Shown: one piece after another, positions 1-8,495 of the stretch
How the letters are laid out: every line of letters begins with the position of its first letter
How positions within the stretch are numbered: position 1 is the first letter of the stretch
NCBI GenBank assembly: GCA_024639975.1
Contig: JAHEFX010000015.1
Span: forward strand, 1-32,618
DNA: 32,618 nt
Origin: a bacterium
Lineage (GTDB): Bacteria; Actinomycetota; Acidimicrobiia; Spongiisociales; JAENVV01
Reading direction: 5' to 3'
Program-made: the position numbers and the translations under genes
Notes under the pieces: generated by a model
What the model was told of the DNA's origin: nothing
Databases searched by the model: none
What the model saw: only the letters and a program-made list of their open reading frames with translations

Positions 1-1
1 G

Positions 2-1741
2 ATCCTGCTCCCCCACCTCCGTGCCAGGTCAGCGATCGCGGCCGCCACCTCGACCCTCGTGGTCGGGACGGTGGCGCTCGACCTCGCCGTGCCCGTCCTC
101 CTCGCACGCTTCGTCGACGGGGCACTGGACGCAGCCCCGCTCCAGGACCTGTTGATCCTCGCTGGGGCCTTCATCGTCGCGTCGATCGGCACATCGGTCC
201 TGGCGGCATCGGCGACCTACCTCGGTTCCCGTATCGGCTGGGGGATCGCCAACGACCTGCGAGTCGTGGCCGCCAGGAAGATCCTCTCGCTCGACCTCGA
301 TTACCACACGGGCACCAATCCCGGCGCTCTGATCGAGCGGGTCGACGGCGACATAACGGCCGTGGCCAAGGTCTTCTCGCACTATGCGGTGAAGGTCGTG
401 GGAGCGGCACTCCTGCTCGTCGGGATCATCGTCGTCTCGTTCCTCGAGCACCCCGTGGCGGGTTGGACCGTCGTCGGGTTCCTCGTCGTCGTCTCCGGGG
501 CGCTCTGGCTCACCAGGGCCGTCGCCGTGGACGTCAGTGAGCTCGAGCGCGGTGCTTCGGGAAAGCTCTACGGCTTCATCGAGGAACACCTCGGCGCCAT
601 CGACGACCTCCGGGGCAACGGGGCCGGCGAGACCGCCATGGAGCGTTTCCGCGCCGTCATGCACGAGTACTTCACGGTTGGCGTCCGGACCTGGATGGTG
701 CGCTCGCTCATCTGGGTCACCTCGATCGGCCTGTTCAACGCTGCGGCCGTCCTCGCCCTGGGGGTCGGCTCGTCGCTGGCCCTGAGCGGGTCGATCACCA
801 TCGGGACCGCCCTGCTCATCTACCAGTACATGACCAAGCTCGAGGCGCCGGTCGAGGAGATCACCAACCAGACACAGGAACTCCAGAAGGCAGCCGCCGG
901 CTTGGCCCGGTTGAACCAGATCCTCGCCACCGACCCCTCGGTGCCACGCCACGGTGACCAACCGCTCCCGACCGGTCCCCTCTCCGTCGAGGTGGACGCC
1001 GTCGACTTCGCCTACGAGACGAGCCAGGTCCTCCACGACGTGACCCTCCGGTTCGAGCCGGGGACCCGGATCGGACTGCTCGGGAGGACCGGGAGCGGGA
1101 AGACGACGTTCACCAAGCTCCTGGCCCGGTTGTCGGACCCCGTCGCCGGCACGATCTCCGTCGGCGGGATCGACCTCCGCGACGTCGACCAGGAGTCGCT
1201 CGGCCCGCGGATCGCCACCGTCCCCCAGGACGTGCAGATCTTCGCCGGCACGGTCCGCCAGAACGTCACCTACTTCGACGACTCCATCGACCCCCGGATC
1301 GTTCGCTCGGCCCTGGAGGAGATCGGCTTGGGCAACTGGCTCGACGGCCTGCCCTCGGGGATCGACACCCTCATCGGCGCCGACGGGATCGGCCTCTCGT
1401 CGGGGGAGGCCCAGCTGCTGGCGTTCGCCCGCGCCTACCTGCTGGACCCGGGGCTCGTCATCCTCGACGAACCCTCATCCCGCGTCGATCCGGCCACGGA
1501 GACGCTGCTGGCCGGCGCCATCGAGCGCCTCACCCACCAGCGGACCGCCGTCATCATCGCCCACCGCCTCGACACGGTGAAGTCCGTGGACCGAATCGTC
1601 GTCCTCGAGGCCGGACGGGTCGTGGAGGACGGGGCCCGGGAGGCCCTCGCCGCCGATCCCCGCTCCCGCTTCGCCCGCATGCTGGAGGCCGCCGCCAGCG
1701 GCCACGACGACATCGACCACGTGTCGGGGGTGCTCGCATGA
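2..1741 (+). CDS. ABC exporter half-transporter, canonical-Walker subunit (5' partial)
   Basis: The frame is open from the left edge, so the true start lies outside the window; 579 codons are visible. The first half is a hydrophobic type I exporter membrane domain and the second half is an ATPase. The Walker A (GRTGSGKT, near nt 1083-1106), Q-loop (PQDVQIF), Walker B (VILDEP) and H-loop (IIAHR) are all canonical. The signature motif is degenerate: LSSGE instead of LSGGQ. The next gene starts inside the stop codon (ATGA overlap at 1738-1741), so the two are almost certainly co-translated halves of a heterodimeric exporter in the cytoplasmic membrane. This subunit supplies the catalytic Walker B glutamate for the hydrolysis-competent site. 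The substrate cannot be read from sequence; drugs, lipids or peptides are all possible. Confidence 0.93.
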   Translation: MLLPHLRARSAIAAATSTLVVGTVALDLAVPVLLARFVDGALDAAPLQDLLILAGAFIVASIGTSVLAASATYLGSRIGWGIANDLRVVAARKILSLDLDYHTGTNPGALIERVDGDITAVAKVFSHYAVKVVGAALLLVGIIVVSFLEHPVAGWTVVGFLVVVSGALWLTRAVAVDVSELERGASGKLYGFIEEHLGAIDDLRGNGAGETAMERFRAVMHEYFTVGVRTWMVRSLIWVTSIGLFNAAAVLALGVGSSLALSGSITIGTALLIYQYMTKLEAPVEEITNQTQELQKAAAGLARLNQILATDPSVPRHGDQPLPTGPLSVEVDAVDFAYETSQVLHDVTLRFEPGTRIGLLGRTGSGKTTFTKLLARLSDPVAGTISVGGIDLRDVDQESLGPRIATVPQDVQIFAGTVRQNVTYFDDSIDPRIVRSALEEIGLGNWLDGLPSGIDTLIGADGIGLSSGEAQLLAFARAYLLDPGLVILDEPSSRVDPATETLLAGAIERLTHQRTAVIIAHRLDTVKSVDRIVVLEAGRVVEDGAREALAADPRSRFARMLEAAASGHDDIDHVSGVLA

Positions 1742-3501
1742 GCACACGCCAAGCATCTCCCCTCGGCGTCGTCCGGGCGGCCACGCGCCCGTGGCCCGGC
1801 CTGTTCTGGCTGAACGTGCTGCTGTGGACCCTCTTCCATGTCCTGCCGGTGTTCTACGGTATTGCGGTCGGGCTGGTGTTCGACGCCCTCGCCGCCGGGA
1901 ACCCGGACGCGATCCGCGAGGGCCTGTTCCTCTTCGGTGCGGTCGTGCTCGCCCGGGTCGGGACGTTCGAGCTGGGTGTGTGGCGGTACTCGATCTTCTG
2001 GCACCGCTGGCGGCTGCTCCTGCAACGGAACCTGTTGATGTGGCTCCTGACCGCCAAGGGCTCACGGGTCCCCCCGACCGCGACCGGTGCGGCGGTGTCG
2101 ACCTTCCGCGAGGACGTCGACGAGCTCGTCGAGTACGTCGAGAACTGGATCGACGGCGGCGGCCTGGTCGCCTTCGTCCTCGTCGCGCTCGGGGTATTGG
2201 TCTCGATCGACCCGCTCCTGACCGGTGTGGTCATCGTCCCGATGGTCTTGGCCGCCGTACTGAACCGGATGATGAGCGACACCATCCGGAGCCGCCGAAC
2301 CACGCTCCGGCTGGCGACGGAATCGGTGACCGGCTACCTCGGGGACGTCTTCCGGGCGATCATGCCCGTCAAGGCCGCCGGCGTCGAGACTCGCCTCCTT
2401 TCCCACCTGGAGGACCTCAACGAGACCCGCAACGATGCGGCGCTGCGCGACACTGCCATCACCGAGATCCTCCGTTCGGTGGTCCAGAACATGGCGAACA
2501 TCGCCACCGGCCTCGTGCTCATCGTCGGTGCCGGCTCCCTCCGAGAGGGCGCGCTGAGCGTCGGTGCCCTGGCGACCTTCATCGTCTACATCCCCCGCTT
2601 GACCGGCTACCTGGCGTGGGCCGGCGACATCGTCGCCCAGCACGCCCGAACCGATGTCTCGCTCAGCCGTATCCGCCGACTCTCGGTCGACGCCCCCGAC
2701 GAGGCGCTCCTCGACCCGACGCCGCTCCGACTGGACGATTCCGTCGACCGTTTGCCGAGGCCGACGAGGGCGGCGCCGCTGGAGCAGCTCTCCGTCCGTG
2801 GCCTCACCTACCGCCATACCTCGACCGGTGGTGGTGTCTCCGACGTCGACCTCGACATCCCCGCCGGGTCGTTCACGGTGATCACCGGGCGGGTCGGGGC
2901 CGGGAAGACCACGCTCGTGCGGGCGTTGCTCGGCCTCGTCCCGGCCGAAGCCGGGGAAACGCTTTGGAACGGTGCCGTCGTCGCCGACCCCGCCGCCCAC
3001 TTCGTCCCACCGCGCGCCGCGTACACGGCCCAGGTCCCCCGCCTCGTGTCGGCGTCGCTGGCCGACAACCTCACCCTCGGTCGGGAGTCGGGCGAGGAGG
3101 AGGTCTCGGAAGCCATCCGCCTTGCCGTGATGGAGGAGGACCTCGAACAGCTCGAGGACGGCCTCGACTCCCTGGTGGGCACCAGGGGTATCAAGCTGTC
3201 GGGCGGACAGGTCCAACGAGCCGCCGCTGCCCGCATGTTCCTGACCGAATCGGACCTCCTCGTATTCGACGACCTCTCCTCGGCGTTGGACATCCACACC
3301 GAGACCGAGCTCTGGAACCGACTCTTCGACGCCCGGGATGCGACTTGCCTCGTGGTGAGCCATCGCAAACCTGCCCTGCGTCGCGCCGACCAGATCATCC
3401 TCCTCCACGACGGCGTGGTTGCCGATCGAGGAACGCTGGACGAACTACTGGATCGCTCGGCCGAGATGCGTGCCCTGTGGGACGAGGAACTCGATGAGTG
3501 A
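1738..3501 (+). CDS. ABC exporter half-transporter, degenerate-site subunit
   Basis: This 587-aa protein has an N-terminal six-helix exporter membrane domain (about residues 20-310) and a C-terminal ATPase. Walker A is GRVGAGKT (K390), the signature is a perfect LSGGQ (487-491), and the H-loop is VVSHR. Walker B ends FDDL (D511-D512), so the catalytic glutamate is replaced by aspartate. Paired with the upstream subunit, whose signature is LSSGE, this gives one degenerate and one canonical ATP site. That is the arrangement known from heterodimeric exporters such as TM287/288 and BmrCD. It overlaps the upstream gene by 4 nt and the downstream glycosylase gene by 8 nt, which points to one transcript. 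Substrate unknown. Confidence 0.93.
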   Translation: MSTRQASPLGVVRAATRPWPGLFWLNVLLWTLFHVLPVFYGIAVGLVFDALAAGNPDAIREGLFLFGAVVLARVGTFELGVWRYSIFWHRWRLLLQRNLLMWLLTAKGSRVPPTATGAAVSTFREDVDELVEYVENWIDGGGLVAFVLVALGVLVSIDPLLTGVVIVPMVLAAVLNRMMSDTIRSRRTTLRLATESVTGYLGDVFRAIMPVKAAGVETRLLSHLEDLNETRNDAALRDTAITEILRSVVQNMANIATGLVLIVGAGSLREGALSVGALATFIVYIPRLTGYLAWAGDIVAQHARTDVSLSRIRRLSVDAPDEALLDPTPLRLDDSVDRLPRPTRAAPLEQLSVRGLTYRHTSTGGGVSDVDLDIPAGSFTVITGRVGAGKTTLVRALLGLVPAEAGETLWNGAVVADPAAHFVPPRAAYTAQVPRLVSASLADNLTLGRESGEEEVSEAIRLAVMEEDLEQLEDGLDSLVGTRGIKLSGGQVQRAAAARMFLTESDLLVFDDLSSALDIHTETELWNRLFDARDATCLVVSHRKPALRRADQIILLHDGVVADRGTLDELLDRSAEMRALWDEELDE

Positions 3502-4075
3502 GGGCTGGTGCACCTGGCGAGGCGACGACCCGCTCATGGCCGCCTACCACGACGAGGAGTGGGGCATCCCAACCCACGGCGAGGCCGAGCTGTTCGAGAT
3601 GCTGACACTGGAAGGCGCACAGGCCGGGTTGTCCTGGCACACGATCCTCCATCGCCGGGAGGGCTATCGCAGCGCCTTCCAAGGATTCGACGCCGAGGTC
3701 GTGGCCACGTTCGACGACTCGAAGGTGACCGAGCTGCTCGCCGATCCCGGGATCATCCGACACCGGGGCAAGATCGAGTCGACCATCGCCAACGCCTCCC
3801 GGGTGCTCGAGCTACGCGACTCGGGAGGTCTCGACGCCTTCGTCTGGGATGTGGTCGGGGGGACGCCGTTCGTCCGACGTCCTCGATCCACTGCCGAGGT
3901 GCCCGCCACCGATGCCCGCGGGGACGAGCTCTCGAAACGCCTTCGCTCCGCCGGCTTCCGATTCGTCGGCCCGACCACGGCCTACGCGTTCTGCCAGGCC
4001 GCGGGGCTGGTCGACGACCACCTGGACGGGTGTCCCGCGATGTCGGCCTCGTCGGCACCGGGCTCCCATCGGTAG
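3494..4075 (+). CDS. tag: DNA-3-methyladenine glycosylase I (Tag)
   Basis: This 193-aa protein is close to the usual 187 aa of E. coli Tag. The family removes 3-methyladenine from alkylated DNA to start base excision repair. The N-terminus has the family's cysteine and histidine zinc ligands (C6, then H19 within AAYHDEEWG). The LEGAQAGLSW motif carries the catalytic glutamate. The C-terminal HLDGC provides the second His and Cys of the zinc clasp. I chose ATG 3494 because the protein then begins directly at the conserved MSEGWCTW region. This start overlaps the end of the ABC exporter gene by 8 nt, so it probably depends on the upstream promoter. Its stop codon TAG (4073-4075) also forms the first three bases of the -10-like box of the next gene. 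Confidence 0.95.
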   Translation: MSEGWCTWRGDDPLMAAYHDEEWGIPTHGEAELFEMLTLEGAQAGLSWHTILHRREGYRSAFQGFDAEVVATFDDSKVTELLADPGIIRHRGKIESTIANASRVLELRDSGGLDAFVWDVVGGTPFVRRPRSTAEVPATDARGDELSKRLRSAGFRFVGPTTAYAFCQAAGLVDDHLDGCPAMSASSAPGSHR

Positions 4076-4078
4076 ATT
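4073..4078 (+). promoter_or_regulatory. -10-like box TAGATT for leaderless plsB
   Basis: TAGATT lies 7 nt before GTG 4086, the spacing expected if transcription begins at or next to the start codon. Its first three bases are the stop codon of tag. Confidence 0.6.
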
Positions 4079-4085
4079 CCCCGTC

Positions 4086-6227
4086 GTGGACACACCGCGA
4101 CTCCCCGACGAGCGACCGATCCTGGTCTTGGCCGAGGTGGCCAGCGCCTACGAACGCCAACTCCTTTGGTCTTGGGCGACCGAGCAAGGAGTCCCGTCCT
4201 CGGCGATCATCGAGCTGCCGTCGGCCCGCAGCAGACGCCGCCGCGACATCTCGCCGGTCCTCGATGCACGGCTCAAACGGGCCCCGGACGCCGTTGTCGT
4301 TCCGGTCCGGGTCGCCTGGTTGGCCGAGGAGCGCGACGGTCGGCGTCGGGTCCGCCTCATCGACATCGTCAAGGCGGTCGGTGACCCCCGAGACCCGGGA
4401 CCCTGGACCCACAAGGTCAGGGCAATGCGTCACCCCGACTCGTTCCGGCTCCTCGTGGCCGAGCCGGCACGCGCCGGTGACCTCGTCCGCGACTGGCACG
4501 ACTCCTACGCGCCGTCACGCCTCGGCGAGTACGTCGCCCGCCGGGCATGGCTTGCGCTCGAGCGAGCCGAGCGCAAGCTCCGGGGCAACCGGTACAAGGT
4601 GGCCCGCTTCGTCGCCGAGGAGATCACGGCCCAAGGCGAGTTCCAGGCCGGTCTGGCCGAGATCGCCGAGGAGACCAGCCAACGGGAGGGGAACGTCCAG
4701 GCTCGCGCCAAGCGTCTCCTCAACGAGATCGCCGCCACGCCGACGACGCTCGCCATCGACCTCGTCGCCGGTCTCATCCACCTGCTCTACCGCCAGGGGT
4801 ACCGACGGATCGAGTACGACCGCCGCAAGCTGCTCGAGGTCTACTCGAAGGCCCACAAGACCTCACTCGTGTTCCTGCCGTCCCACAAGTCGCAGCTGGA
4901 TCGACTCGTCATGCAGTACGTGCTGTGGGAGAACGACCTCCCCCCGAGCCACACCGCCGGCGGCATCAACATCAATTTCTGGCCGGTGGGCCCTCTCGTT
5001 CGGCGCAGCGGTGTCTTCTTCATCCGCCGCTCGTTCAAGGACGACCCCACCTACAAGTTCGTCCTGCGCTCCTACCTCGACTACCTCGTCAGCCGACGAT
5101 TCCCGATCGAGTGGTACCTGGAGGGCGGGCGCTCCCGGACCGGCAAGCTCCGAGCACCGTCCTTGGGCCTCCTCCACTACGTGGTCGACTCCTACGAGCG
5201 GGGTGCGACCGATGACATCCTCCTCATCCCGACCTCGATCACCTACGACCAGATCCAGGACATCGGCGACTACGCCGCCGAGACACAGGGAGCCGCCAAG
5301 AGCGACGAGAGCTTCGGTTGGCTGCTGGGGGCGGTGGCCTCGCTCCGACGGCGCTACGGCGACGTCCACATCAGGTTCGGCGAGCCGCTGTCGTTGAAGA
5401 AGGATTGGACCGGTGACGCCGAAGAAGGATCGGTCGACATCGCCAAGCTCGCATTCGAGGTGATGATGCGGATCAACGCCGCCACCCCGATCAGCCCGAC
5501 TGCGGCCGTCTCGCTCTACCTCACGGACGAGCCCGGCCCCACCACCGCGCCCGAGCTGGCTGCCCGGATCGGCCCGCTGGCGGCGCTCGTCGAACGCCGC
5601 GGGCTCCCGCGAACGGCCAGGTTCGACCGGCCGGTGGACATCGAGGTGGTCCTCGACCGCATGGCCGAACATGGCTTCGTGGCCCGCGACGGTGACCGGT
5701 GGGAGGTCGCCGAGGAAGGCCACCACCCGCTGGCGTTCTACCGCAATGTCATGGTCCACCACCTGCTCGTCCCGGCGATCGCCGAGCTGGCTCGACGTGC
5801 CGACGGGGATACCGACGCCGTGGCCCTCGATGTGAGGCGGCTCTTCCAGTTCGAGTTCTTCTTCGATCCCAGCGACGAGTTCCTCGAATCCCTGGACGAC
5901 GCGCTCGCGATCGCAGACGCCATCGAAGGACTCCCCCGTCTGGTCCTCGAGCCGTTCCTCGAGTCGTACTACTCGGTGGTCGACCTTGCCGCCCACCGGG
6001 AGGAGCTCCCGGATGCCAAGGAGGCGCTGACCCACACCCTGCGGCTACTCGACCACGGTCGTATCCGTCGACCCGAGGCGGCCACACTCCCGATCATGGC
6101 TTCAGCCGTCAAGATGCTCGAGCATGCCGGGATCGAGGGCGACGACCAGGCTCTGCGCGATCTGCGCGAGCTGGTCGCCACCTACCTCGAACTCGTGACC
6201 AAGCCCCTCGATCGGGGGAGCTCCTAG
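4086..6227 (+). CDS. plsB: Glycerol-3-phosphate 1-O-acyltransferase PlsB
   Basis: This 713-aa protein is somewhat shorter than E. coli PlsB (807 aa). PlsB acylates sn-glycerol-3-phosphate at position 1 with acyl-CoA or acyl-ACP, the first step of phospholipid synthesis at the inner membrane. The HX4D catalytic motif is HKSQLD (H267, D272). It is followed by GGININFWPVGP, FFIRRSFK and YLEGGRSRTGK, the characteristic PlsB blocks that bind glycerol phosphate, and by LIPTSITYD. I chose GTG 4086 because it sits 10 nt after the tag stop with a -10-like TAGATT 7 nt ahead; further upstream the frame lies antisense-like inside tag. gpsA, which makes the glycerol-3-phosphate substrate, lies about 23 kb away at 29029. 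The stop codon overlaps the convergent permease gene's stop within CCTAGG. Confidence 0.95.
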   Translation: MDTPRLPDERPILVLAEVASAYERQLLWSWATEQGVPSSAIIELPSARSRRRRDISPVLDARLKRAPDAVVVPVRVAWLAEERDGRRRVRLIDIVKAVGDPRDPGPWTHKVRAMRHPDSFRLLVAEPARAGDLVRDWHDSYAPSRLGEYVARRAWLALERAERKLRGNRYKVARFVAEEITAQGEFQAGLAEIAEETSQREGNVQARAKRLLNEIAATPTTLAIDLVAGLIHLLYRQGYRRIEYDRRKLLEVYSKAHKTSLVFLPSHKSQLDRLVMQYVLWENDLPPSHTAGGININFWPVGPLVRRSGVFFIRRSFKDDPTYKFVLRSYLDYLVSRRFPIEWYLEGGRSRTGKLRAPSLGLLHYVVDSYERGATDDILLIPTSITYDQIQDIGDYAAETQGAAKSDESFGWLLGAVASLRRRYGDVHIRFGEPLSLKKDWTGDAEEGSVDIAKLAFEVMMRINAATPISPTAAVSLYLTDEPGPTTAPELAARIGPLAALVERRGLPRTARFDRPVDIEVVLDRMAEHGFVARDGDRWEVAEEGHHPLAFYRNVMVHHLLVPAIAELARRADGDTDAVALDVRRLFQFEFFFDPSDEFLESLDDALAIADAIEGLPRLVLEPFLESYYSVVDLAAHREELPDAKEALTHTLRLLDHGRIRRPEAATLPIMASAVKMLEHAGIEGDDQALRDLRELVATYLELVTKPLDRGSS

Positions 6228-7369
6228 GCCTCCACGATCGAGCGTCTGTAGAACCAGACGGACACGGCCAGCACCACCACGCCCATGCCGGCGAGCACTG
6301 CCAGCTGTGTCGTGATGTCGGCGATGGTGCCGTCCTCGAACAGGAGGACCCGGAACGCCTCAAGCGCCCAGAGATGAGGCGTGAACCTCGCCACCTGCTG
6401 GAGAGTCTCCGGGAAGAGTTCGTAGGGGACCATCCCTCCGCCGAGCGCTCCCAGGCCGATGCCGAGCATGACGCCGATACCGCCGGCGGCCGCATCCGAC
6501 TTCATGATCGACCCCAGCAGGATTCCTGCGCCGGTCGCCACGAGCGAGAAAAGCGCCATGACGGCCGTCGACCCCCATGGATCGCCCCAGTCGACGCCGA
6601 AGATCAGGGCCGAGAACACCACGATGAACAGGGCCTGCACCACGGCGATGGCGTAGCGACCAACGGTCTCGCCCGCCACGATCCTCCCGACGGAGGTGGG
6701 CGTGGAGAGCATTCGACGGGCCACGCCGAGCTTGCGGGTGAGGATCAGGTATCCGGAGGTCGACAACGACGTCAGGAAGGTGAACAGGACGAGCTGTGAC
6801 GACGCACCGATGTCGAACAACTCGATGTCCCCCTCGAAGAGCGGATCGCCGACGACCTCGGTGTCCACCTCGGTACGGGTGATCGTCTCGGCCGATGCCT
6901 CGACCGATGCCCGAGCGTCGTCGGGGTCGGCCCCGGTGGTCTCCACGACCGCCCTGGTGACCATCGGCCCCAGGTTCGACGAGGCAACCGCCGCCTGGAT
7001 CGGTCCCAGGAGCTCGGTGACCGCCGCCCCCGAGGCGAGGTACTCGATCTCGACCGTGTCCCCGGCCCACGGGTCCCCATCCGGCACGATCGCGGCCGCT
7101 TGGGCCCATCCACGGGCCACCCACTCCTCGGCTTCGTCGCGATCGTCGACGCGTTCGACTCCCATGCCGGCTGCTTCGGTCTCCTGGACCACGGTGTCGG
7201 CAACGACCGAGTCGCCAACCACGACCAAGGTCGCAGCGACACCGCCGCCGAACTGGATGCCGACGAAGAAGATGATGAGGATCGGGAACCCGAAGACGAA
7301 GAACAGGTTCTCCTTGGTCCTCAGGAACCGCCGCAAGGACGTGGTGGTGATGGCTACGACCTTGGACAT
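6224..7369 (-). CDS. ABC-2 type transporter permease (second permease)
   Basis: This 381-aa protein has one N-terminal membrane helix (residues about 22-40), a large extracytoplasmic segment rich in acidic residues (about 45-195), and then five or six helices in the C-terminal half. This is the ABC2_membrane_3 layout. The PxxLWALEAFR region near the end resembles the conserved ABC-2 C-terminal signature. Its start codon shares one base with the stop of the preceding permease (TGATG at 7371-7367), so the two permeases are translationally coupled and likely form a heterodimer driven by the ATPase at 8496. Its stop overlaps plsB's stop on the other strand by 4 nt, leaving no intergenic space for a terminator. 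Confidence 0.9.
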   Translation of the reverse strand: MSKVVAITTTSLRRFLRTKENLFFVFGFPILIIFFVGIQFGGGVAATLVVVGDSVVADTVVQETEAAGMGVERVDDRDEAEEWVARGWAQAAAIVPDGDPWAGDTVEIEYLASGAAVTELLGPIQAAVASSNLGPMVTRAVVETTGADPDDARASVEASAETITRTEVDTEVVGDPLFEGDIELFDIGASSQLVLFTFLTSLSTSGYLILTRKLGVARRMLSTPTSVGRIVAGETVGRYAIAVVQALFIVVFSALIFGVDWGDPWGSTAVMALFSLVATGAGILLGSIMKSDAAAGGIGVMLGIGLGALGGGMVPYELFPETLQQVARFTPHLWALEAFRVLLFEDGTIADITTQLAVLAGMGVVVLAVSVWFYRRSIVEA

Positions 7370-8493
7370 CAGACGACTCCAGTGAGCTTCGAGCGGCGGC
7401 CGAAGGCAAGGAGGCCCAGAAGGACTCCGATGCCGGCCACCACGAGGGTGGGAATGAGCACGTCGACGACGGTCCCGGTCCCCGAGTTCGCCCCGAACCC
7501 GTCAAGCAGCCAGCGATGCGGGCTGATGCGGGTCAGGGTGTCGAAGAGACCCGGCTCGGTGGAAATCGGGACGAAGACGCCACCGATGAAGGCCAGGACG
7601 GTTGCTACGATCCCAGCGAATTGACTGGCCTGCTCGGCGTTGCGGGCGTATGTCCCGATCAGCGCTCCGAGCCCCATGGCGTTGACAACCGCCGCCAGCG
7701 AGAGCAGTGCGACACCCCACACGGGGCCCCAGGCGGCGCCCAGCACGAGGGTCGTGGCGACCACCAGCACCACCATCGACAGCAACCCGGTCAGCGACGA
7801 CGAAAGCGTCTTGCCGAACAGGATCGACCCGCGGCCCACCGGGGCCATCAGCAGTCTTTGCAGCGTCCCGTTCATCCGCTCCTCGACGATGTTGATGATC
7901 GAGGCCTGCACCGTGAAGTACAGGAAGAAGATGGCCATCCCCACCGAAAGGTAGGTGATGCCGTCCAGGACCTTGTCACCAGCATCTCCCTGGACCCACC
8001 CGACTGGTGGCTCCTGTCCGAGATAGGCGCCGACCGAGGCCGGATTGCCGGTCTCGGTGATCAGGACGCGCACGGCATCCGACTGGTTGGCAATCGATTC
8101 GGCGATCGACTCGGCGACCACGACAGCCGTCCCGTCGTCGAGGTCGCCGTAGACAACGATCGGGGGCGGGTCGCCGACGGGGCTCGGCGCCGGAATGAGG
8201 ATGGCCGCCGAGGCCTCGCCGTCGTCGACGAGAGCCCGGGCAGCGTCCTCTGACCCCACCACCTCGGCGCCGAAGCCCGAATCCACGAGACCCTCGGCCA
8301 GTCCCTCCCCGACCGACCCTGTTTCGTCACTGATGGCGTAGTCGGCCGAGAATCCGTAGTCGTACACCGGGCCGGCGACGAGCGACAGTATGTAGGCCAC
8401 GAAGAACGGGGCGATGATCCCAAGTATCAGGAAGGAGCGATCGCGCAGTCGCTGCACGAGGTCCTTCCTCGCAAGTAGAAGTGCAGTGGTCAT
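7369..8493 (-). CDS. ABC-2 type transporter permease (first permease)
   Basis: This 374-aa protein has the same plan as its downstream neighbour: an N-terminal helix (about 20-40), an extracytoplasmic domain (about 45-180) and a C-terminal bundle of about five helices. The IVEERMNGTLQRLLMAPVGR segment is the typical ABC-2 cytoplasmic motif that contacts the ATPase, and SPHRWLLDGF matches the late ABC-2 signature. It starts 2 nt after the ATPase gene's stop and ends in a TGATG overlap with the next permease. It is predicted to export a substrate that cannot be identified from sequence; drug, lipid or Na+ efflux (DrrAB- or NatAB-like) are the usual options. Confidence 0.9.
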   Translation of the reverse strand: MTTALLLARKDLVQRLRDRSFLILGIIAPFFVAYILSLVAGPVYDYGFSADYAISDETGSVGEGLAEGLVDSGFGAEVVGSEDAARALVDDGEASAAILIPAPSPVGDPPPIVVYGDLDDGTAVVVAESIAESIANQSDAVRVLITETGNPASVGAYLGQEPPVGWVQGDAGDKVLDGITYLSVGMAIFFLYFTVQASIINIVEERMNGTLQRLLMAPVGRGSILFGKTLSSSLTGLLSMVVLVVATTLVLGAAWGPVWGVALLSLAAVVNAMGLGALIGTYARNAEQASQFAGIVATVLAFIGGVFVPISTEPGLFDTLTRISPHRWLLDGFGANSGTGTVVDVLIPTLVVAGIGVLLGLLAFGRRSKLTGVV

Positions 8494-8495
8494 CG

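Noticed and set aside
2062-3408. A 448-codon minus-strand frame opposite the second ABC exporter subunit
   Set aside because: Its composition (Gly/Asp/Arg/Glu-rich, no hydrophobic core) is that of an antisense shadow; the plus-strand frame holds all ABC motifs.
3508-5397. A 629-codon plus-strand frame overlapping tag and plsB in another phase
   Set aside because: It is mostly Ser/Arg/Pro/Thr with no domain; tag and plsB occupy the other phases with complete motif sets.
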